A DNA stretch of 64,000 nucleotides from Halorubrum sp. JWXQ-INN 858. Lineage in GTDB: Archaea; Halobacteriota; Halobacteria; Halobacteriales; Haloferacaceae. Below are positions 8,052 through 18,367 of the stretch, piece after piece (within the stretch, counting starts at the first letter, position 1; each line of letters begins with the position of its first letter). A model generated the notes under the pieces. That model did no database searches, had not been told where the DNA came from, and saw nothing but the letters and a program-made list of their open reading frames with translations. A program made the position numbers and the translations under genes. The stretch lies in NCBI RefSeq assembly GCF_009806985.1, contig NZ_WUAX01000005.1:62001-126000 (forward strand), in the 5' to 3' direction.

Positions 8052-8585
8052 TCATCCGCGCAGGCGCTCGGCGTGCTCGACGACGACGCGGCCGAGCCGC
8101 TCCGTCCGCCGGCGGAGGTCGTCGTCGTGGAACCGCCCGTCGTCGTCGAAGGCGGCCGAAGCCCCCCGGATCCCGACCTCGTGGGGGACGACCCACGCGT
8201 GAACGTTTCGGAACGTCGACCGGAGGTGTTCGAGGGTGCCGCCGTAGGAGCCGCCGCCGGCCGTCGCCAGGAGCCCCACCGCGGTGTATTCGTACTCGTC
8301 GGAGCCGCAGAAGTCGTGGAAGTTCTTGAACGTCGAGGAGTAGGAGCCGCGGTAGACGGGCGAGCCGGCGATCACGCCGTCGGCCTCGCGGACGGTCCGG
8401 GTCAGCCGCTCGCTGTCGCCCTGGGCGTCCTCGTCGGGGTGATACAGCGGGAGATCGACCGCGCCGAGGTCGATCAGTTCCGTCTCCGCGCCGGCCTCGG
8501 CGGCGGCGGTGAGCGCGGCGCGGAGGGCAGTCTTCGTCGTGCTTCCGTCCCGGCGGCTGCCGGAGATCGCGACGATACGGGTCAT
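8052..8585 (-). CDS. NADPH-dependent FMN reductase family flavoprotein
   Basis: 177 residues, typical for this flavodoxin-fold family. The N-terminus MTRIVAISGSRRDGSTTK has the phosphate-binding GSRRxGS motif of NAD(P)H:FMN/quinone/chromate reductases. The mid-protein motif GSPVYRGSYSSTFKNFHD is the conserved P-x-Y-x(4)-S flavin/dimer region, and LLATAGGGSYGG follows. The start at 8585 is chosen because the frame continues far upstream without any homology. It probably supplies reduced flavin or reduces quinones; the exact substrate is not decidable. Confidence 0.88.
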   Translation of the reverse strand: MTRIVAISGSRRDGSTTKTALRAALTAAAEAGAETELIDLGAVDLPLYHPDEDAQGDSERLTRTVREADGVIAGSPVYRGSYSSTFKNFHDFCGSDEYEYTAVGLLATAGGGSYGGTLEHLRSTFRNVHAWVVPHEVGIRGASAAFDDDGRFHDDDLRRRTERLGRVVVEHAERLRG

Positions 8586-8789
8586 ACACCGGCTCGGGCC
8601 GCCGCGAGCAAAAACACGACGTGTTCCGGCGGGACGTGCCTCATCGGGGATCAGGCCGGGTCTTCGGAGGTTCCCGGGGTGTCCCTCGGCGGCTCCGTGG
8701 TCCCCGACGGCGACCCCACGAGCCCGTGTGCGTCGCGGACGCCGGCGAGGACACCGCCCATTATGGTCCCGGACCTCGACACGTCCCGC

Positions 8790-10163
8790 ATGGACCAGAT
8801 CTCCTTCGGCACGGACGGCTGGCGGGCGACGCTCGACACGTTCACCGACGACCGCGTCCGGATCGTCGGCCAGGCGGTCGCCGACCACCTCCGGGCCGCC
8901 GGCCACGACGAGCCCGTCGCGGTCGGGTACGACGCTCGCGAGACGTCCGAGGGCTTCGCGGAGAGCCTCGCCGACGTGCTCTCGGGTAACGGCTTCGACG
9001 TGCTCCTGCCCGAGCGCGACGTCCCCACCCCGCTCGTCGCGTACGCCATCGTCGACAACGGGTTGGCGGGCGCGTGCATGGTGACCGCCTCGCACAACCC
9101 GCCGGAGTACAACGGCGTGAAGTTCATCCCGAGCGACGGGGCCCCCGCCCTCCCCGACGTGACCGAGGACGTCGTCGCCCGACTCGCGGAGCCGGACCTC
9201 CTCCCCGAGGCGGAACACGGCGAGGTCCGTCGGCACGACTTCGTGACGCCGCACGCGGAGGCGGCTCGCGAGCTCGTCGGGGCCGACCTCGACGGGCTCA
9301 CGGTCGCGTACGACGCGATGCACGGGTGCGGCCGCGGGGTCACCGACGCCCTGCTGGAGGCGGCGGGCGCGGAGGTCCGTCGGCTGCGCTGTGACCGCGA
9401 TCCCACGTTCGGCGGGAAGCCGCCGGAGCCGAACGCGGAGCACCTCGACGAGCTCGCCGCGGCCGTGACCGACGGCGACGCCGACTTGGGGATCGCCAAC
9501 GACGGCGACGCCGACCGGATCGCGGTCTGCACGCCGGAACGGGGGGTACTCGACGCCAACCTCTTTTATGCGGCCTGCTACGACCGTCTGCTGGAGACGG
9601 ACGCCGGGCCGGCGGTTCGGACCGTCTCGACGACGTTCCTCGTCGACCGCATCGCGGAGGCGCACGGGCAGGAGGCGTTCGAGACGCCGGTCGGGTTCAA
9701 GTGGGTCGCCGAGGCGATGAAGGAGCACGACGCGCTGTTCGGCGGCGAGGAGTCGGGCGGGTTCTCCGTCCGCGGTCACGTCCGCGAGAAGGACGGCGTG
9801 TTGATGGCGCTGTTGGCGGCGGCGGCGGCCGCCGACGAGCCGTTCGACGCGCGGGTCGACCGCCTCATCGACGAGCACGGCGCGATCGCGGCGGGGAAGG
9901 TGTCGATCGACTGCCCCGACCACCGCAAACGGGGCGTGCTCGACGACCTGGAGGACCACATCCCCGACGCCGTCTGCGGTCACACGGTCGCGAAGGTCGT
10001 CACCCTCGACGGCTTCAAGCTCCTCTTGGAGAACGGCTCCTGGCTGCTCGTCCGTCCCTCCGGCACCGAGCCGAAGCTCCGGGTGTACGCGGAGGCCGAC
10101 GCCGACGAGCGCGTCACGGCCCTGCTGGCCGAGGGCCGCGAGCTCGTCGAGCCGCTCGTGTAG
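8790..10163 (+). CDS. Phosphohexomutase (phosphomannomutase/phosphoglucomutase/GlmM family)
   Basis: 457 residues from the ATG of [13 protein letters not shown]; an in-frame ATG at 8763 would add nine residues. Alpha-D-phosphohexomutase motifs appear in order: FGTDGWRA, the active-site phosphoserine loop [13 protein letters not shown], the magnesium loop [10 protein letters not shown], the sugar-binding GGEESGGFS, and the phosphate-binding [12 protein letters not shown] near the C-terminus. The family interconverts 1- and 6-phosphates of glucose, mannose or glucosamine for glycan precursors. The substrate cannot be fixed from sequence alone, so no symbol is given. PCNA follows on the same strand with its own promoter. 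Confidence 0.92.
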   Translation: MDQISFGTDGWRATLDTFTDDRVRIVGQAVADHLRAAGHDEPVAVGYDARETSEGFAESLADVLSGNGFDVLLPERDVPTPLVAYAIVDNGLAGACMVTASHNPPEYNGVKFIPSDGAPALPDVTEDVVARLAEPDLLPEAEHGEVRRHDFVTPHAEAARELVGADLDGLTVAYDAMHGCGRGVTDALLEAAGAEVRRLRCDRDPTFGGKPPEPNAEHLDELAAAVTDGDADLGIANDGDADRIAVCTPERGVLDANLFYAACYDRLLETDAGPAVRTVSTTFLVDRIAEAHGQEAFETPVGFKWVAEAMKEHDALFGGEESGGFSVRGHVREKDGVLMALLAAAAAADEPFDARVDRLIDEHGAIAAGKVSIDCPDHRKRGVLDDLEDHIPDAVCGHTVAKVVTLDGFKLLLENGSWLLVRPSGTEPKLRVYAEADADERVTALLAEGRELVEPLV

Positions 10164-10220
10164 GCCGGGCGACGACTCCCTCGACATCGCGCGCGCGAAC
10201 ACGCGTAGCGATCGGGTGCC

Positions 10221-10226
10221 TTTTTA
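10221..10226 (+). promoter_or_regulatory. TATA box of the PCNA gene
   Basis: TTTTTA lies 27-32 bp upstream of the PCNA ATG, the spacing expected for a leaderless haloarchaeal transcript; G+C-rich sequence flanks it. Confidence 0.6.
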
Positions 10227-10252
10227 GGGGATACCGCCCTAGCCCGACGTAT

Positions 10253-10996
10253 ATGTTCAAGGCCATCGTGGGCGCGTCGACGCTGCAGGACGCGCTCGAC
10301 TCGGTGAGCGTGCTGGTCGACGAGTGTAAGATCCGCCTCAACGAGGAGGAGCTCTCGATCCGGGCCGTCGATCCCGCCAACGTCGGGATGGTCGACCTCA
10401 CGCTCGAGGCCGCCGCCTTCGAGTCCTACGAGGCCGACGGGGGCGTCATCGGCGTCAACCTCGCGCGCCTCGAGGACATCGCCGGGATGGCCAACGCCGA
10501 CGACCTGGTCCACCTCGAGCTCGACGAGGAGACCCGCAAGCTCCACATCGAGGTCGACGGGCTCTCGTACACGCTCGCGCTCATCGACCCCGACTCGATC
10601 CGACAGGAACCGGACATCCCGGACCTCGATCTCGCCGCCGAGATCGTCGTCGAAGGGGCCCAGCTCGACCGCGGCGTGAAGGCCGCGGACATGGTCTCCG
10701 ACCACATCCGTCTGCGCGTCGACGAGGCCGAGGAAGCGTTCTACATCGAGGCGGAGGGCGACACCGACGACGTCGACTTGAAGCTCACCCGCGAGGACCT
10801 CATCGCGCTCACCCCCGGCCCCGCCGACTCGCTGTTCAGCCTCGACTACCTCAAGGACATGAACAAGGCGATCCCGAGCGACGCCGAGGTCACCGTCGAG
10901 CTCGGCGAGGAGTTCCCGGTCAAGCTCCACTACGGCTTCGGCGAGGGGCTGGGTCACGTCACGTTCATGCTCGCTCCCCGCATCCAGAGCGACTGA
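10253..10996 (+). CDS. pcn: DNA polymerase sliding clamp (PCNA)
   Basis: 247 residues, the standard PCNA length. The protein forms the homotrimeric ring that holds DNA polymerase, Fen1, ligase and other PIP-box proteins on DNA. The sequence starts [27 protein letters not shown], has the first-domain [11 protein letters not shown] motif, the interdomain region with [16 protein letters not shown], and ends in the second-domain motif [12 protein letters not shown] followed by VTFMLAPRI. It is extremely acidic ([25 protein letters not shown]), a halophilic adaptation. The start is set by the conserved MFKA N-terminus and the TATA box at the correct distance; a longer upstream frame is not conserved-looking. 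Confidence 0.97.
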   Translation: MFKAIVGASTLQDALDSVSVLVDECKIRLNEEELSIRAVDPANVGMVDLTLEAAAFESYEADGGVIGVNLARLEDIAGMANADDLVHLELDEETRKLHIEVDGLSYTLALIDPDSIRQEPDIPDLDLAAEIVVEGAQLDRGVKAADMVSDHIRLRVDEAEEAFYIEAEGDTDDVDLKLTREDLIALTPGPADSLFSLDYLKDMNKAIPSDAEVTVELGEEFPVKLHYGFGEGLGHVTFMLAPRIQSD

Positions 10997-11086
10997 AACC
11001 GACGCTCGAGCGCTTCGAGCGCTCCCGATTTCCCCCGAACTCTCTCGGTTCCTTCCGACGCTCCCGTTTTCCGCGAGTCGTTCGGC

Positions 11087-13012
11087 TCACTCCTCGTGTA
11101 CGATCGGGAGCCGTACCGTGACGCACGTTCCCCGCGGTTCGCGAGCGGCGTAGTCGACGTCCGCTCCGACCGCGGCCGCGGCCCACTCGACGATCCACAG
11201 CCCGAGCCCCGAGCCGTGTTCGAGCGCGGTCTCGCGACCCGATTCGACGGCCGCCACCTCGTGTTCGGGGATCCCCGGCCCGTCGTCCTCGACCGTGAGG
11301 ACGAGCCGATCGCCGGCAGCCCCGTCCCCTTCGTCGGCGTCCGTGTCCCCTTCGTCGGCATCTGTGCCCCCTTCGTCGGCATCTGTGCCCCTTTCGCCGG
11401 CGTCTCCAACCGTCTCGTGGCGGATCGACACGCGGACCCACGGGCCGCCGTCGACGCCTTCGACGCCGTCTCCGTCGTGGTGATCGAGGGCGTTGCTGAC
11501 GGTGTTGTCGACGATCGCCCGGAGCGCGTCCTCCCTGAGCCGGGTCCTCGTTCCGTCGCCCGACGACTCGAAGACCACGGTCGCTTCGGGCCGCCGGCCT
11601 CGGACGTCCTCGACGACGTCGTCCACGACGGCGACGACGTCGACGACGCCGACGACCGTCGGTTCCACGTCGGACACCAGCGTTTCGACGACCCCGGCCT
11701 TCTCCCCGAGCGCGGCGAGCGCGCCGGCGCGACGTTCGATCGCGTCCGCCATGCGGTGGAGGTCCGGGTCGTCGAGCCGCTCGGCGAGTAGCTCGCCGTA
11801 GCCGTGGACGACGCCGGCGTCGTTCCGGAGGTTGTGCCGCAACACCCGGTTGAGCACCTCCAGCTGCTGGCGGCGGCGCTCGCGGTCCGTGACGTCCGAG
11901 AGGACGACCGTGTAGCCGACGTGGCCCCCGCTCGGGTCGGTCAGCGGCGAGACGGACACGTCGTACGTGCGGCGATCGGGGCCGACGCCGATCGCGATCT
12001 CGCCGTCGCGGTCGTCGCCGCTGTCGTCGCCGTCGTCGCTGCCGTCGCCCTCGCCGCCGTCACCACCATCGGCCTCACCGCCGTCGCCACCGCCGGCCTC
12101 ACCGCCGTCACCGCCGTCGCCGATGACGATCGGCACGTCGAGGAACGCGTCGATCGGTCGGTCGCGTGCGCTCGCGGCGTCGACGCCGAGCATCGCCTCC
12201 GCGGCGGGGTTGAGCCGGACCACCCGCCGGTCCGGCGAGAGCGCGACGATGGGGTCGGCGAGGTCGTCGATCGCGGTCCGTTCGGCCGCGCGGCTCGTCG
12301 TCGGATGACGTTCGAACATCTCGGCGCGGTCGAAGGCGTACGCGTCGAGGACGACGTGGGGGACGAACATGACCGGCGCGAGCTGGAGCTGCGGCACGGG
12401 GCCGATCTCGAGGACCCAGGCGACGAGCGCGAGCCCCGGCGGGAGCGAGCTCAACGCGACCGCCGCGCTCTCGCTCCGGTAGAGGGGGCCGTAGCTCAGG
12501 AGGGTGTCGAGGAGCAGGAAGACCGCGCTGGCGACGAGCACGCTCGCGACGGCGACGACGAGATACGCCCACGGGCCGAAGGCGTACGAGACCGTCGCGG
12601 CCCCGAAGACGGGGTCGATCCGCAGCCCGGTCCAGAACGCGCCGTGGACCGGGTTCGTGACGAGCAGGGCGGTCGAGAGGAGGCCGAACGCGACGACGCC
12701 CGCGAAGAGGCGGCCGCGGATGACGTCCGCCCGGCCGGTGTACTCCACCGCGAAGCCGAGGAAGAACACGCCGGTCCAGACGATCCCGAGCCACGTCGCC
12801 GCCTCCAGGACGGTTCGGACGGCGAGGTCGGTGACGAGCAGCCCGGCCCCGTAGGAGAGACACCACAGCGCCTGCGCGGCGAACACGCCGAGGAACCAGT
12901 CGACTCCGGGCTTGCCACGATAGCGGCGGATCGTCCACGCGAGGCCGATCGCGCCCACCCCGCCGGCGACCGACCCGACGACGGGCCACGGCGGGACGGG
13001 GAACGGAAGCAT
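11087..13012 (-). CDS. Membrane sensor histidine kinase: 7TM sensor, PAS, HisKA/HATPase
   Basis: 641 residues. The N-terminal ~215 residues form a seven-helix histidine-kinase sensor domain (aromatic-rich helices, LGFAVEYTGR, VTNPVHGAFW). A PAS domain follows (~240-340; IVALSPDRRVVRLNPAAEAML), split from its second half by a Gly/Asp/Glu low-complexity insert. The H-box reads VLRHNLRNDAG (phospho-acceptor His), the N-box VDNTVSNALDHH, and the G-box DDGPGIPEHE, with GSGLGLWIVEWAA near the C-terminus. Between the N-box and the G-box lies a TDADEGG-type repeat insert. No response regulator is adjacent, as is usual for haloarchaeal orphan kinases; the signal is unknown. Confidence 0.88.
   Translation of the reverse strand: MLPFPVPPWPVVGSVAGGVGAIGLAWTIRRYRGKPGVDWFLGVFAAQALWCLSYGAGLLVTDLAVRTVLEAATWLGIVWTGVFFLGFAVEYTGRADVIRGRLFAGVVAFGLLSTALLVTNPVHGAFWTGLRIDPVFGAATVSYAFGPWAYLVVAVASVLVASAVFLLLDTLLSYGPLYRSESAAVALSSLPPGLALVAWVLEIGPVPQLQLAPVMFVPHVVLDAYAFDRAEMFERHPTTSRAAERTAIDDLADPIVALSPDRRVVRLNPAAEAMLGVDAASARDRPIDAFLDVPIVIGDGGDGGEAGGGDGGEADGGDGGEGDGSDDGDDSGDDRDGEIAIGVGPDRRTYDVSVSPLTDPSGGHVGYTVVLSDVTDRERRRQQLEVLNRVLRHNLRNDAGVVHGYGELLAERLDDPDLHRMADAIERRAGALAALGEKAGVVETLVSDVEPTVVGVVDVVAVVDDVVEDVRGRRPEATVVFESSGDGTRTRLREDALRAIVDNTVSNALDHHDGDGVEGVDGGPWVRVSIRHETVGDAGERGTDADEGGTDADEGDTDADEGDGAAGDRLVLTVEDDGPGIPEHEVAAVESGRETALEHGSGLGLWIVEWAAAAVGADVDYAAREPRGTCVTVRLPIVHEE
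11326..11388. repeat. In-frame 21-bp tandem repeat inside the kinase ATPase domain
   Basis: Three 21-bp copies begin CCCCTTCGTCGGC at 11326, 11347 and 11368. On the coding strand they give the heptad TDADEGG/TDADEGD between N-box and G-box, replacing part of a loop in the ATP-lid region. The length is a multiple of three, so copy-number change would not break the frame. Confidence 0.88.
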
Positions 13013-13063
13013 ACGTCGGTTGCACGGCGGTAGCTCCCCTAAAGGTGTCGCGCTCGGGCCGTC

Positions 13064-13148
13064 GGATCGGTACGGTCGACGGATCGGTTCGATCACCGGA
13101 TCGGTACGGTCACCGGATCGGTTCGGCCACCGGATCGGTGCGGTCACC
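13064..13148. repeat. 17-bp tandem repeat between sensor kinase and MFS gene
   Basis: Five successive 17-bp units of the form GGATCGGTACGGTCACC start at 13064, 13081, 13098, 13115 and 13132 with a few substitutions each. They fill the short space between the kinase start (minus strand) and the stop of the next minus-strand gene. Any kinase promoter must lie within or before this block. Confidence 0.9.
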
Positions 13149-13188
13149 GGATCCACGCGCCGCCGGCTCATTCGGCGTCGGGTCCCGA

Positions 13189-14559
13189 CTACGCCCGGCG
13201 CGGGCGGAACGCGAACGCGATCGGGACGAGCAGGGCGGCTCCGATGAGGAACGGCGACGCGTACGCGAGCGTGTACAGGACGGCCATGAGGGGCGGCCCG
13301 ACGGTCCGGCCGAGGCTCGACGCGCCCTGCGTCACGCCGAAGGCGGCCCCCTGTCCGTCCGCGTCGGTCGAGGCGGAGACGAGCGTCGCCAACGAGACGT
13401 TCACGAGGGCGTTCCCCAGCGAGAGCGCGGCGAGCACGACGAGCAGGGCGACGAGCGGGCCGGAGAGCCACGCCGGCCCGCCGATCACGAGATCGCTTCC
13501 GAGCCGGTCCGTGGCCGGGAGCGCGGCGAGCGCACATGCGAGCACGCCCGCCCCGGCGGCCGCCAGGGTCCGCGAGGGAACGACGCGGGAGAGCCGCCCG
13601 ACGAGGACGCCCTGGTTCACCGCACCGAGGACGCCGACGTACGTCAGCAGGAACGCGGCCGCGGTCGCGTCGTAGCCGAACCGGTCGGCGACGTACGGGA
13701 TGAACATCACCTGCACCCCGGCGAACGCGACCGCGACGACGAAGTACGCGACCGTCAACGGGCGCAGCGTCGCGGAGGCGAGCGCGTCGCGAAACGTCCC
13801 CACGAACGTCGTCCGCGGGGCCGGCCGCCGGCTCCGCCGGGGCTCCTCCAGGAAGAGGAAGCCGGCGACGACCGCGAGCAGGCTCATCCCCGCGGCGGCG
13901 AAGCTCGGGAGCGAGTACGGCGTCGCCGGGACGAACGCCGGGAACAGCGCGTCGGCGCGGGCGACGACCGGCTCGGCGGCGAGGAGCCCGCCGATCGCCG
14001 GGCCGAACACGAACCCGAGCGCGAACGACGCCCCGATCAGCCCGAGCGCACCCGCCCGCCGTTCGGGCGGGGTGATGTCGGCGACGTACGCCTGCGCGGC
14101 GGCGATGTTCCCGCCCATCGCGCCTGCGAGCGCCCGCGAGGCGAACAACGTCGCGATCGCGGCGGCGGTGCCGAAGGCGGCGTCGGCCTCGCTCGCGAAC
14201 CCGAAGACGACCCACGCGACGGCGGCCGTCGCCAGCGACGAGAGGAGGACCGGTCGTCGGCCGTAGCGGTCCGACAGCCGCCCGAGGTACGGGGCCGAGA
14301 CGAACTGCGCCAGCGAGTACGACGCGGCCAACAGCCCGATGAACGCGTCGCTGACGCCGAACGAGCGGACGTAAAAGGGGAGGATCGGGATCACGATCCC
14401 GAAGCCGACCAGGTCGATGAACACGACGGCGACGACGACGGCGAGCGCTCGGCGCGGGTTCGACACGCCGGCCGACGAACCCGGAGCGGACGGATCGTCG
14501 GGAGCGGCGGCGACGTCGCCGGCGGCGGCCGCTCCCGTCGCGGCCTCGGGATGTGTCAC
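13189..14559 (-). CDS. MFS drug-efflux-type transporter (TetA/Bcr-like), 12 TM
   Basis: 456 residues. A ~38-residue Ala/Asp-rich polar N-terminus precedes the first helix (AVVVAVVFIDLVGFGIVIPI). The region after TM2 carries the hallmark loop GRLSDRYGRRPVLL, and the second half repeats it as VGRLSRVVPSRTLA. The opening FIDLVGFGIVIPILPFY is characteristic of the tetracycline-resistance/multidrug branch of MFS proteins, which exchange drugs for protons. The actual substrate is unknown. A central cytoplasmic loop EEPRRSRRPAPRTTF separates the two six-helix halves. Confidence 0.87.
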   Translation of the reverse strand: MTHPEAATGAAAAGDVAAAPDDPSAPGSSAGVSNPRRALAVVVAVVFIDLVGFGIVIPILPFYVRSFGVSDAFIGLLAASYSLAQFVSAPYLGRLSDRYGRRPVLLSSLATAAVAWVVFGFASEADAAFGTAAAIATLFASRALAGAMGGNIAAAQAYVADITPPERRAGALGLIGASFALGFVFGPAIGGLLAAEPVVARADALFPAFVPATPYSLPSFAAAGMSLLAVVAGFLFLEEPRRSRRPAPRTTFVGTFRDALASATLRPLTVAYFVVAVAFAGVQVMFIPYVADRFGYDATAAAFLLTYVGVLGAVNQGVLVGRLSRVVPSRTLAAAGAGVLACALAALPATDRLGSDLVIGGPAWLSGPLVALLVVLAALSLGNALVNVSLATLVSASTDADGQGAAFGVTQGASSLGRTVGPPLMAVLYTLAYASPFLIGAALLVPIAFAFRPRRA

Positions 14560-14602
14560 GTCGGCTTCTGGTCCCCGCGACGCTTAAAGGCGTCTCGGAG
14601 GG

Positions 14603-15196
14603 TCAACCGTGGCGCTCGATGACGCGCTTTGCCGCCTGTCCCTTCTCCTTCCACCCGTACCCCTCGTCGTACACGTGTCGCTTCTTCTCGACCAGCTCCT
14701 CGGGGGAGGACTCCTCGAACCCGCCGCGGTCCCACGCGCCGGAGTCCCGGAGCCACTCGACGACGTTCTCCTTCGTCTCGGGCCAGGAGAGCCCGACCAT
14801 CTCGTACCAAGCGACCATCGCGAAGACGGCGTTGTCGTGACAGCCCGGAACCGACCCGCGCAGGTAGACGGTCCGCATCGGCTCGCGGGTCGGTTCGGAG
14901 ACGAGCTCCTTGAACTCCGCGGCCGTCAGCAGCCGGAGCGCGTCGCCGTCGCGGACGACGCGCTGCTCGCGTTCGAGCGCTCCGAGCGCGGCCTTGTGGA
15001 GGCCGCCCCACTCGCCGTGGACCGCGTCCCGGAGCGCCGGCTCGTCCAGCCCGTCGGGCTCCGTCGTCAGCACGGCTATCAGGTCCGTGTACGCCTTCTC
15101 GATGGTCGGCCACGGCACCCCCTCGAAGTCGCAGTCGACGTCGTGGAGGCTGTTGGTCGTCCGGCAGCCGGGACACGGGTAGCGGAACGTCGGCAC
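14603..15196 (-). CDS. Haloarchaeal conserved protein with N-terminal Cys pair
   Basis: 197 residues from a GTG start giving MPTFRYPCPGC; no ATG is available near the conserved beginning. The N-terminus has C-P-G-C (C8/C11) followed by a further Cys at about 22, resembling half of a zinc ribbon. Residues ~30-130 look helical and contain GEWGGLHKAALGALER, suggestive of a winged-helix-like segment. The C-terminal half has WYEMVGLSWPETKENVVEWL and ends EKGQAAKRVIERHG. It is soluble, and no enzymatic motif was seen. It is a family-level hypothetical; function unknown. It is divergent from mdh, with 153 bp between them. Confidence 0.72.
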   Translation of the reverse strand: MPTFRYPCPGCRTTNSLHDVDCDFEGVPWPTIEKAYTDLIAVLTTEPDGLDEPALRDAVHGEWGGLHKAALGALEREQRVVRDGDALRLLTAAEFKELVSEPTREPMRTVYLRGSVPGCHDNAVFAMVAWYEMVGLSWPETKENVVEWLRDSGAWDRGGFEESSPEELVEKKRHVYDEGYGWKEKGQAAKRVIERHG

Positions 15197-15310
15197 TACC
15201 CCCGACTGGGTGGCCACCGGAGTTAGGGTTTTCGCGACGCGCCGCGTCGCGGATGGCCCGGGATCGACGAGCGTCGCTGCCGACGGACGGGGGACGTCAT
15301 CGCCCGTTCC

Positions 15311-15322
15311 GAAACGTTTACT
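15311..15322 (+). promoter_or_regulatory. Candidate BRE/TATA of mdh
   Basis: GAAACGTTTACT lies 28-39 bp before the mdh ATG, an A-rich BRE-like element followed by a TTTA core. The mdh transcript would have almost no leader. Confidence 0.45.
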
Positions 15323-15349
15323 CGGTGTCCGACCCCGCTTCCATGTGTC

Positions 15350-16264
15350 ATGACGAAAGTTAGCGTGGTCGGAGCCGCGGGCACCGTCGGTGCCGCGGCC
15401 GGCTACAACCTCGCACTGCGTGACGTGGTCGACGAGCTCGTCTTCGTCGACATCCCCGACCAGCGGGAGACGACTATCGGCCAGGCGGCCGACACCAACC
15501 ACGGCGTCGCCTACGACTCGAACACGACGGTCCGACAGGGCGAGTACGAGGACACCGCCGGCTCCGACGTGGTCGTGATCACGGCGGGGATCCCGCGCCA
15601 GCCCGGACAGACCCGGATCGACCTGGCCGGCGACAACGCGCCCATCATGGAGGACATCGGCTCGCAGCTCGCCGAGCACAACGACGACTTCGTCACCGTC
15701 ACCACCTCGAACCCGGTCGACCTGCTCAACCGACACCTGTACGAGGCGGGCGACCGCGACCGGAACGAGGTGATCGGGTTCGGCGGGCGGCTCGACTCCG
15801 CGCGGTTCCGCTACGTCCTCTCCGAGCGCTTCGACGCGCCCGTGAAGAACGTGGAGGCGACGATCCTCGGGGAGCACGGCGACGCGCAGGCTCCCGTCTT
15901 CTCGAAGGTCCGCGTGAACGGAAGCGACCCGGCGTTCGACGCCGACGAGCGCGAGGAGATCCTCGGCGACCTCCAGGAGTCCGCGATGGACGTCATCGAA
16001 CGCAAGGGCGCGACCCAGTGGGGGCCCGCGACGGGGGTCGCTCACACCGTCGAGGCGATCCTCGACGACACCGGCGAGGTGCTCCCCTGCTCGCTCGTGC
16101 TCGACGGCGAGTTCGGCCACGAGGACACCGCCTTCGGCGTCCCCGCCAAGCTGGGCGCGAACGGCGTCGAGGAGATCGTCGAGTGGGACCTCGACGAGTA
16201 CGAGGCGGAGCTCCTCGGCGAGGCCGCCGAGAAGCTCTCCGAGCAGTACGAGGAGATCGCGTAG
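15350..16264 (+). CDS. mdh: Malate dehydrogenase (LDH-like family)
   Basis: 304 residues. It interconverts malate and oxaloacetate with NAD(H). The Rossmann loop is [13 protein letters not shown] (~6-18). The mobile loop [10 protein letters not shown] holds the substrate-discriminating Arg at the position where lactate dehydrogenases have Gln, arguing for malate. The catalytic histidine is in LGEHGDAQ (H176), paired with the Asp in LDSARFR. The sequence strongly resembles the well-studied halophilic tetrameric malate dehydrogenase with its acidic surface. The ATG follows a candidate TATA at the right spacing. Confidence 0.95.
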   Translation: MTKVSVVGAAGTVGAAAGYNLALRDVVDELVFVDIPDQRETTIGQAADTNHGVAYDSNTTVRQGEYEDTAGSDVVVITAGIPRQPGQTRIDLAGDNAPIMEDIGSQLAEHNDDFVTVTTSNPVDLLNRHLYEAGDRDRNEVIGFGGRLDSARFRYVLSERFDAPVKNVEATILGEHGDAQAPVFSKVRVNGSDPAFDADEREEILGDLQESAMDVIERKGATQWGPATGVAHTVEAILDDTGEVLPCSLVLDGEFGHEDTAFGVPAKLGANGVEEIVEWDLDEYEAELLGEAAEKLSEQYEEIA

Positions 16265-16423
16265 TCGACCGCCGCTGCGTCGACTTCATTCACCGTCGTC
16301 CACGACCGATCCCTTATCCCCGAAGGCGCGGCCAGACCCCCCGTGACCTGAGCGAGGCCCCGGAACGGGGAGTGGTCGTGCGGCGGTCGTTCCGGGGACG
16401 CCCCCTTCGCCGCCTGCCAGCCC

Positions 16424-18277
16424 TTATAAGCGGTCCCGGATCCGTTCGGCGGTCGTCGCGCCGATCCCGTCGACGTCCGTGAGGTCGTCCACGGAGGCGT
16501 CGCGGACGTTCTCGACCGACCCGAAGCGCCCGAGCAGCCGCTTTCGCGTCTCCGGACCGACGCCGGGGACGTCGTCGAGCACCGTCTTCACCTCGTCGCG
16601 GACGGTCTGGTGGTACTGCACCGCAAAGCGATGCGCCTCGTCGCGGACGCGTTGCAGCAGGTGGAGCGCCGGGGCGTCGTCCGGCCAGCGCAGCGGCCCG
16701 TTCGGGGTTATCACCAGTTCCTCGGCCTTCGCGAGGGCGACGACGGGGACGTCCCACCCGGTCTCTGCGAGCGCGTCGCGCGCGGCCGCGAGCTGCCCCT
16801 CGCCGCCGTCGACGAGCAACAGGTCCGGGTCGGGCCTGTCGTCGCGCCCCTCGACCGCTCGCTCCGCGCGCCAGCGGAGCAGCTCGCGCATGTTCGCGTA
16901 GTCGTCGTTCCGATCGGAGAGCCGCTTCCGCCGGTAGTCGGCCGTCTCCGCGTTCCCGTCCACGAAACAGACATCGGAGCCGACGACCGCCTTCCCGCCG
17001 GCGTGGCTCACGTCGAACCCCTCGATCCGCCCGGGTCGGTCGATGCCGAGCCGCTCGCCGAGCGCGGCGACGGGGTCGTCACGGCCGTCGCGCTTTCGAG
17101 CGTTCTTGAGGGCGAGCTCGACCAGCTTCGCCTCCCGTCCGGCCCCGGGGACGCGGACCGCCACCCCCTCGCGTTCGAGCCAGTCGACGACGTCGGGATC
17201 GGTCGGCCGCTCCGCGAGCAACACCGCGTCCGGGAACTCCCGCTCGGCGTAGTACTGCGTGAGGAACGCCGACAGTACCGCAGCCGGCGTGTTCGGCTCG
17301 TCGCCGACGTCGCCGGGGGCTCCGCCGGCCGCCCCTCGAGCCGCCGCTCCACGGCCGGCCGCCTCGTCATCGATCCCGTCCGTTCCGGTCGCCGTCGTAC
17401 CGATCGCTGCCTCGCGGTCACCCGGCGCGTCGAGCCGGTGCCGGCTCCGGTCGACGAGCTGTCCGCGCTCGCTGTGGAGCCGCGCGACCCGTGCGACGTC
17501 GCCCTCGACGGCCGCCGCGAGCACGTCGACGGTCCGGTCGTCGGACCGATCAGAGACGGCCTCGCCGCCGTCCCCGTGGAACGCCTCGACGGCCGCCAGC
17601 CGGTCGCGGAGGGTCGCCGCCAGCTCGAACTCGGCGCTCTCCGCCGCGGTCTCCATCCGTCGACGGAGCGGGTCGGCGAGGACGCCCGTCTCGCCCTCGA
17701 AGAAGCGGCGGGCCGCGGCCACGTCCTCCGCGTACGCCGCGGCGTCGATCTCGCCGGTGCATGGGGCCGAACAGATCCCCATCTCGTAGTCGAGACACGG
17801 GCGATCGCGTCCGGCGTACTTGTGGTCCGAACAGCCGCGCAGCCGGTACTCGTCCCGGATCGCCTTCACCACGGCCTCGACGCGCCCCTTGTTCGTGAAC
17901 GGGCCGTACGCGACCGCCCCCTCGTCCGGGTCGCGGGTCACCTCGATCCGCGGCACCTCGTGGTCCGTGAACGCCACGAGCGGATACGACTTGTCGTCCT
18001 TCAGCCTCACGTTGTAGCGCGGCTGCAGCCGCTTTATCAGGTTCGCCTCCAGCAGCAGTGCCTGCGTCTCCGTATCGGTGACGGCGAACTCGATCGCGTC
18101 GGCGCGGTCGACCATTCCCCGGATCCGTCCGGATCGCGGGTCAGCGTACGACCGGACCCGCGCGCGGAGGTCGACGGCCTTCCCGACGTACAGCGTCGCC
18201 CCCGCGGACCGGAACTGGTAGACGCCGGGCTCGGCGGGGAGGTCGCCGGCGCGGGCCCTGACGGCGGGGGGATCCAT
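16424..18277 (-). CDS. uvrC: UvrABC excinuclease subunit C
   Basis: 617 residues. It makes both incisions around a lesion in nucleotide excision repair with UvrA and UvrB. The GIY-YIG nuclease domain is at ~16-95 (GVYQFRS...[13 protein letters not shown]). A four-Cys element follows ([21 protein letters not shown]), then the UVR motif that contacts UvrB ([18 protein letters not shown]), the RNase H-like 5' incision domain ([26 protein letters not shown]), and a C-terminal double helix-hairpin-helix ([25 protein letters not shown]). A low-complexity insert (Ala/Gly/Asp) sits after the UVR motif. The start [11 protein letters not shown] is preferred; 23 more in-frame codons upstream lack conserved character. 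uvrB lies 5 kb away. Confidence 0.95.
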   Translation of the reverse strand: MDPPAVRARAGDLPAEPGVYQFRSAGATLYVGKAVDLRARVRSYADPRSGRIRGMVDRADAIEFAVTDTETQALLLEANLIKRLQPRYNVRLKDDKSYPLVAFTDHEVPRIEVTRDPDEGAVAYGPFTNKGRVEAVVKAIRDEYRLRGCSDHKYAGRDRPCLDYEMGICSAPCTGEIDAAAYAEDVAAARRFFEGETGVLADPLRRRMETAAESAEFELAATLRDRLAAVEAFHGDGGEAVSDRSDDRTVDVLAAAVEGDVARVARLHSERGQLVDRSRHRLDAPGDREAAIGTTATGTDGIDDEAAGRGAAARGAAGGAPGDVGDEPNTPAAVLSAFLTQYYAEREFPDAVLLAERPTDPDVVDWLEREGVAVRVPGAGREAKLVELALKNARKRDGRDDPVAALGERLGIDRPGRIEGFDVSHAGGKAVVGSDVCFVDGNAETADYRRKRLSDRNDDYANMRELLRWRAERAVEGRDDRPDPDLLLVDGGEGQLAAARDALAETGWDVPVVALAKAEELVITPNGPLRWPDDAPALHLLQRVRDEAHRFAVQYHQTVRDEVKTVLDDVPGVGPETRKRLLGRFGSVENVRDASVDDLTDVDGIGATTAERIRDRL

Positions 18278-18367
18278 CACCGCCCCTAGCCGCCCGACGC
18301 GTTTGAACGCTGCGGGACCCGGTGTCCGCCGCCGAACGCTTAACACTGCTCGGTCCCCAGAGTCGGC

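Noticed and set aside
8052..10202. Very long minus frame joining the FMN reductase to sequence antisense of the phosphohexomutase
   Set aside because: Only the last 177 codons show a flavoprotein; the rest is shadow, so the start was moved to 8585.
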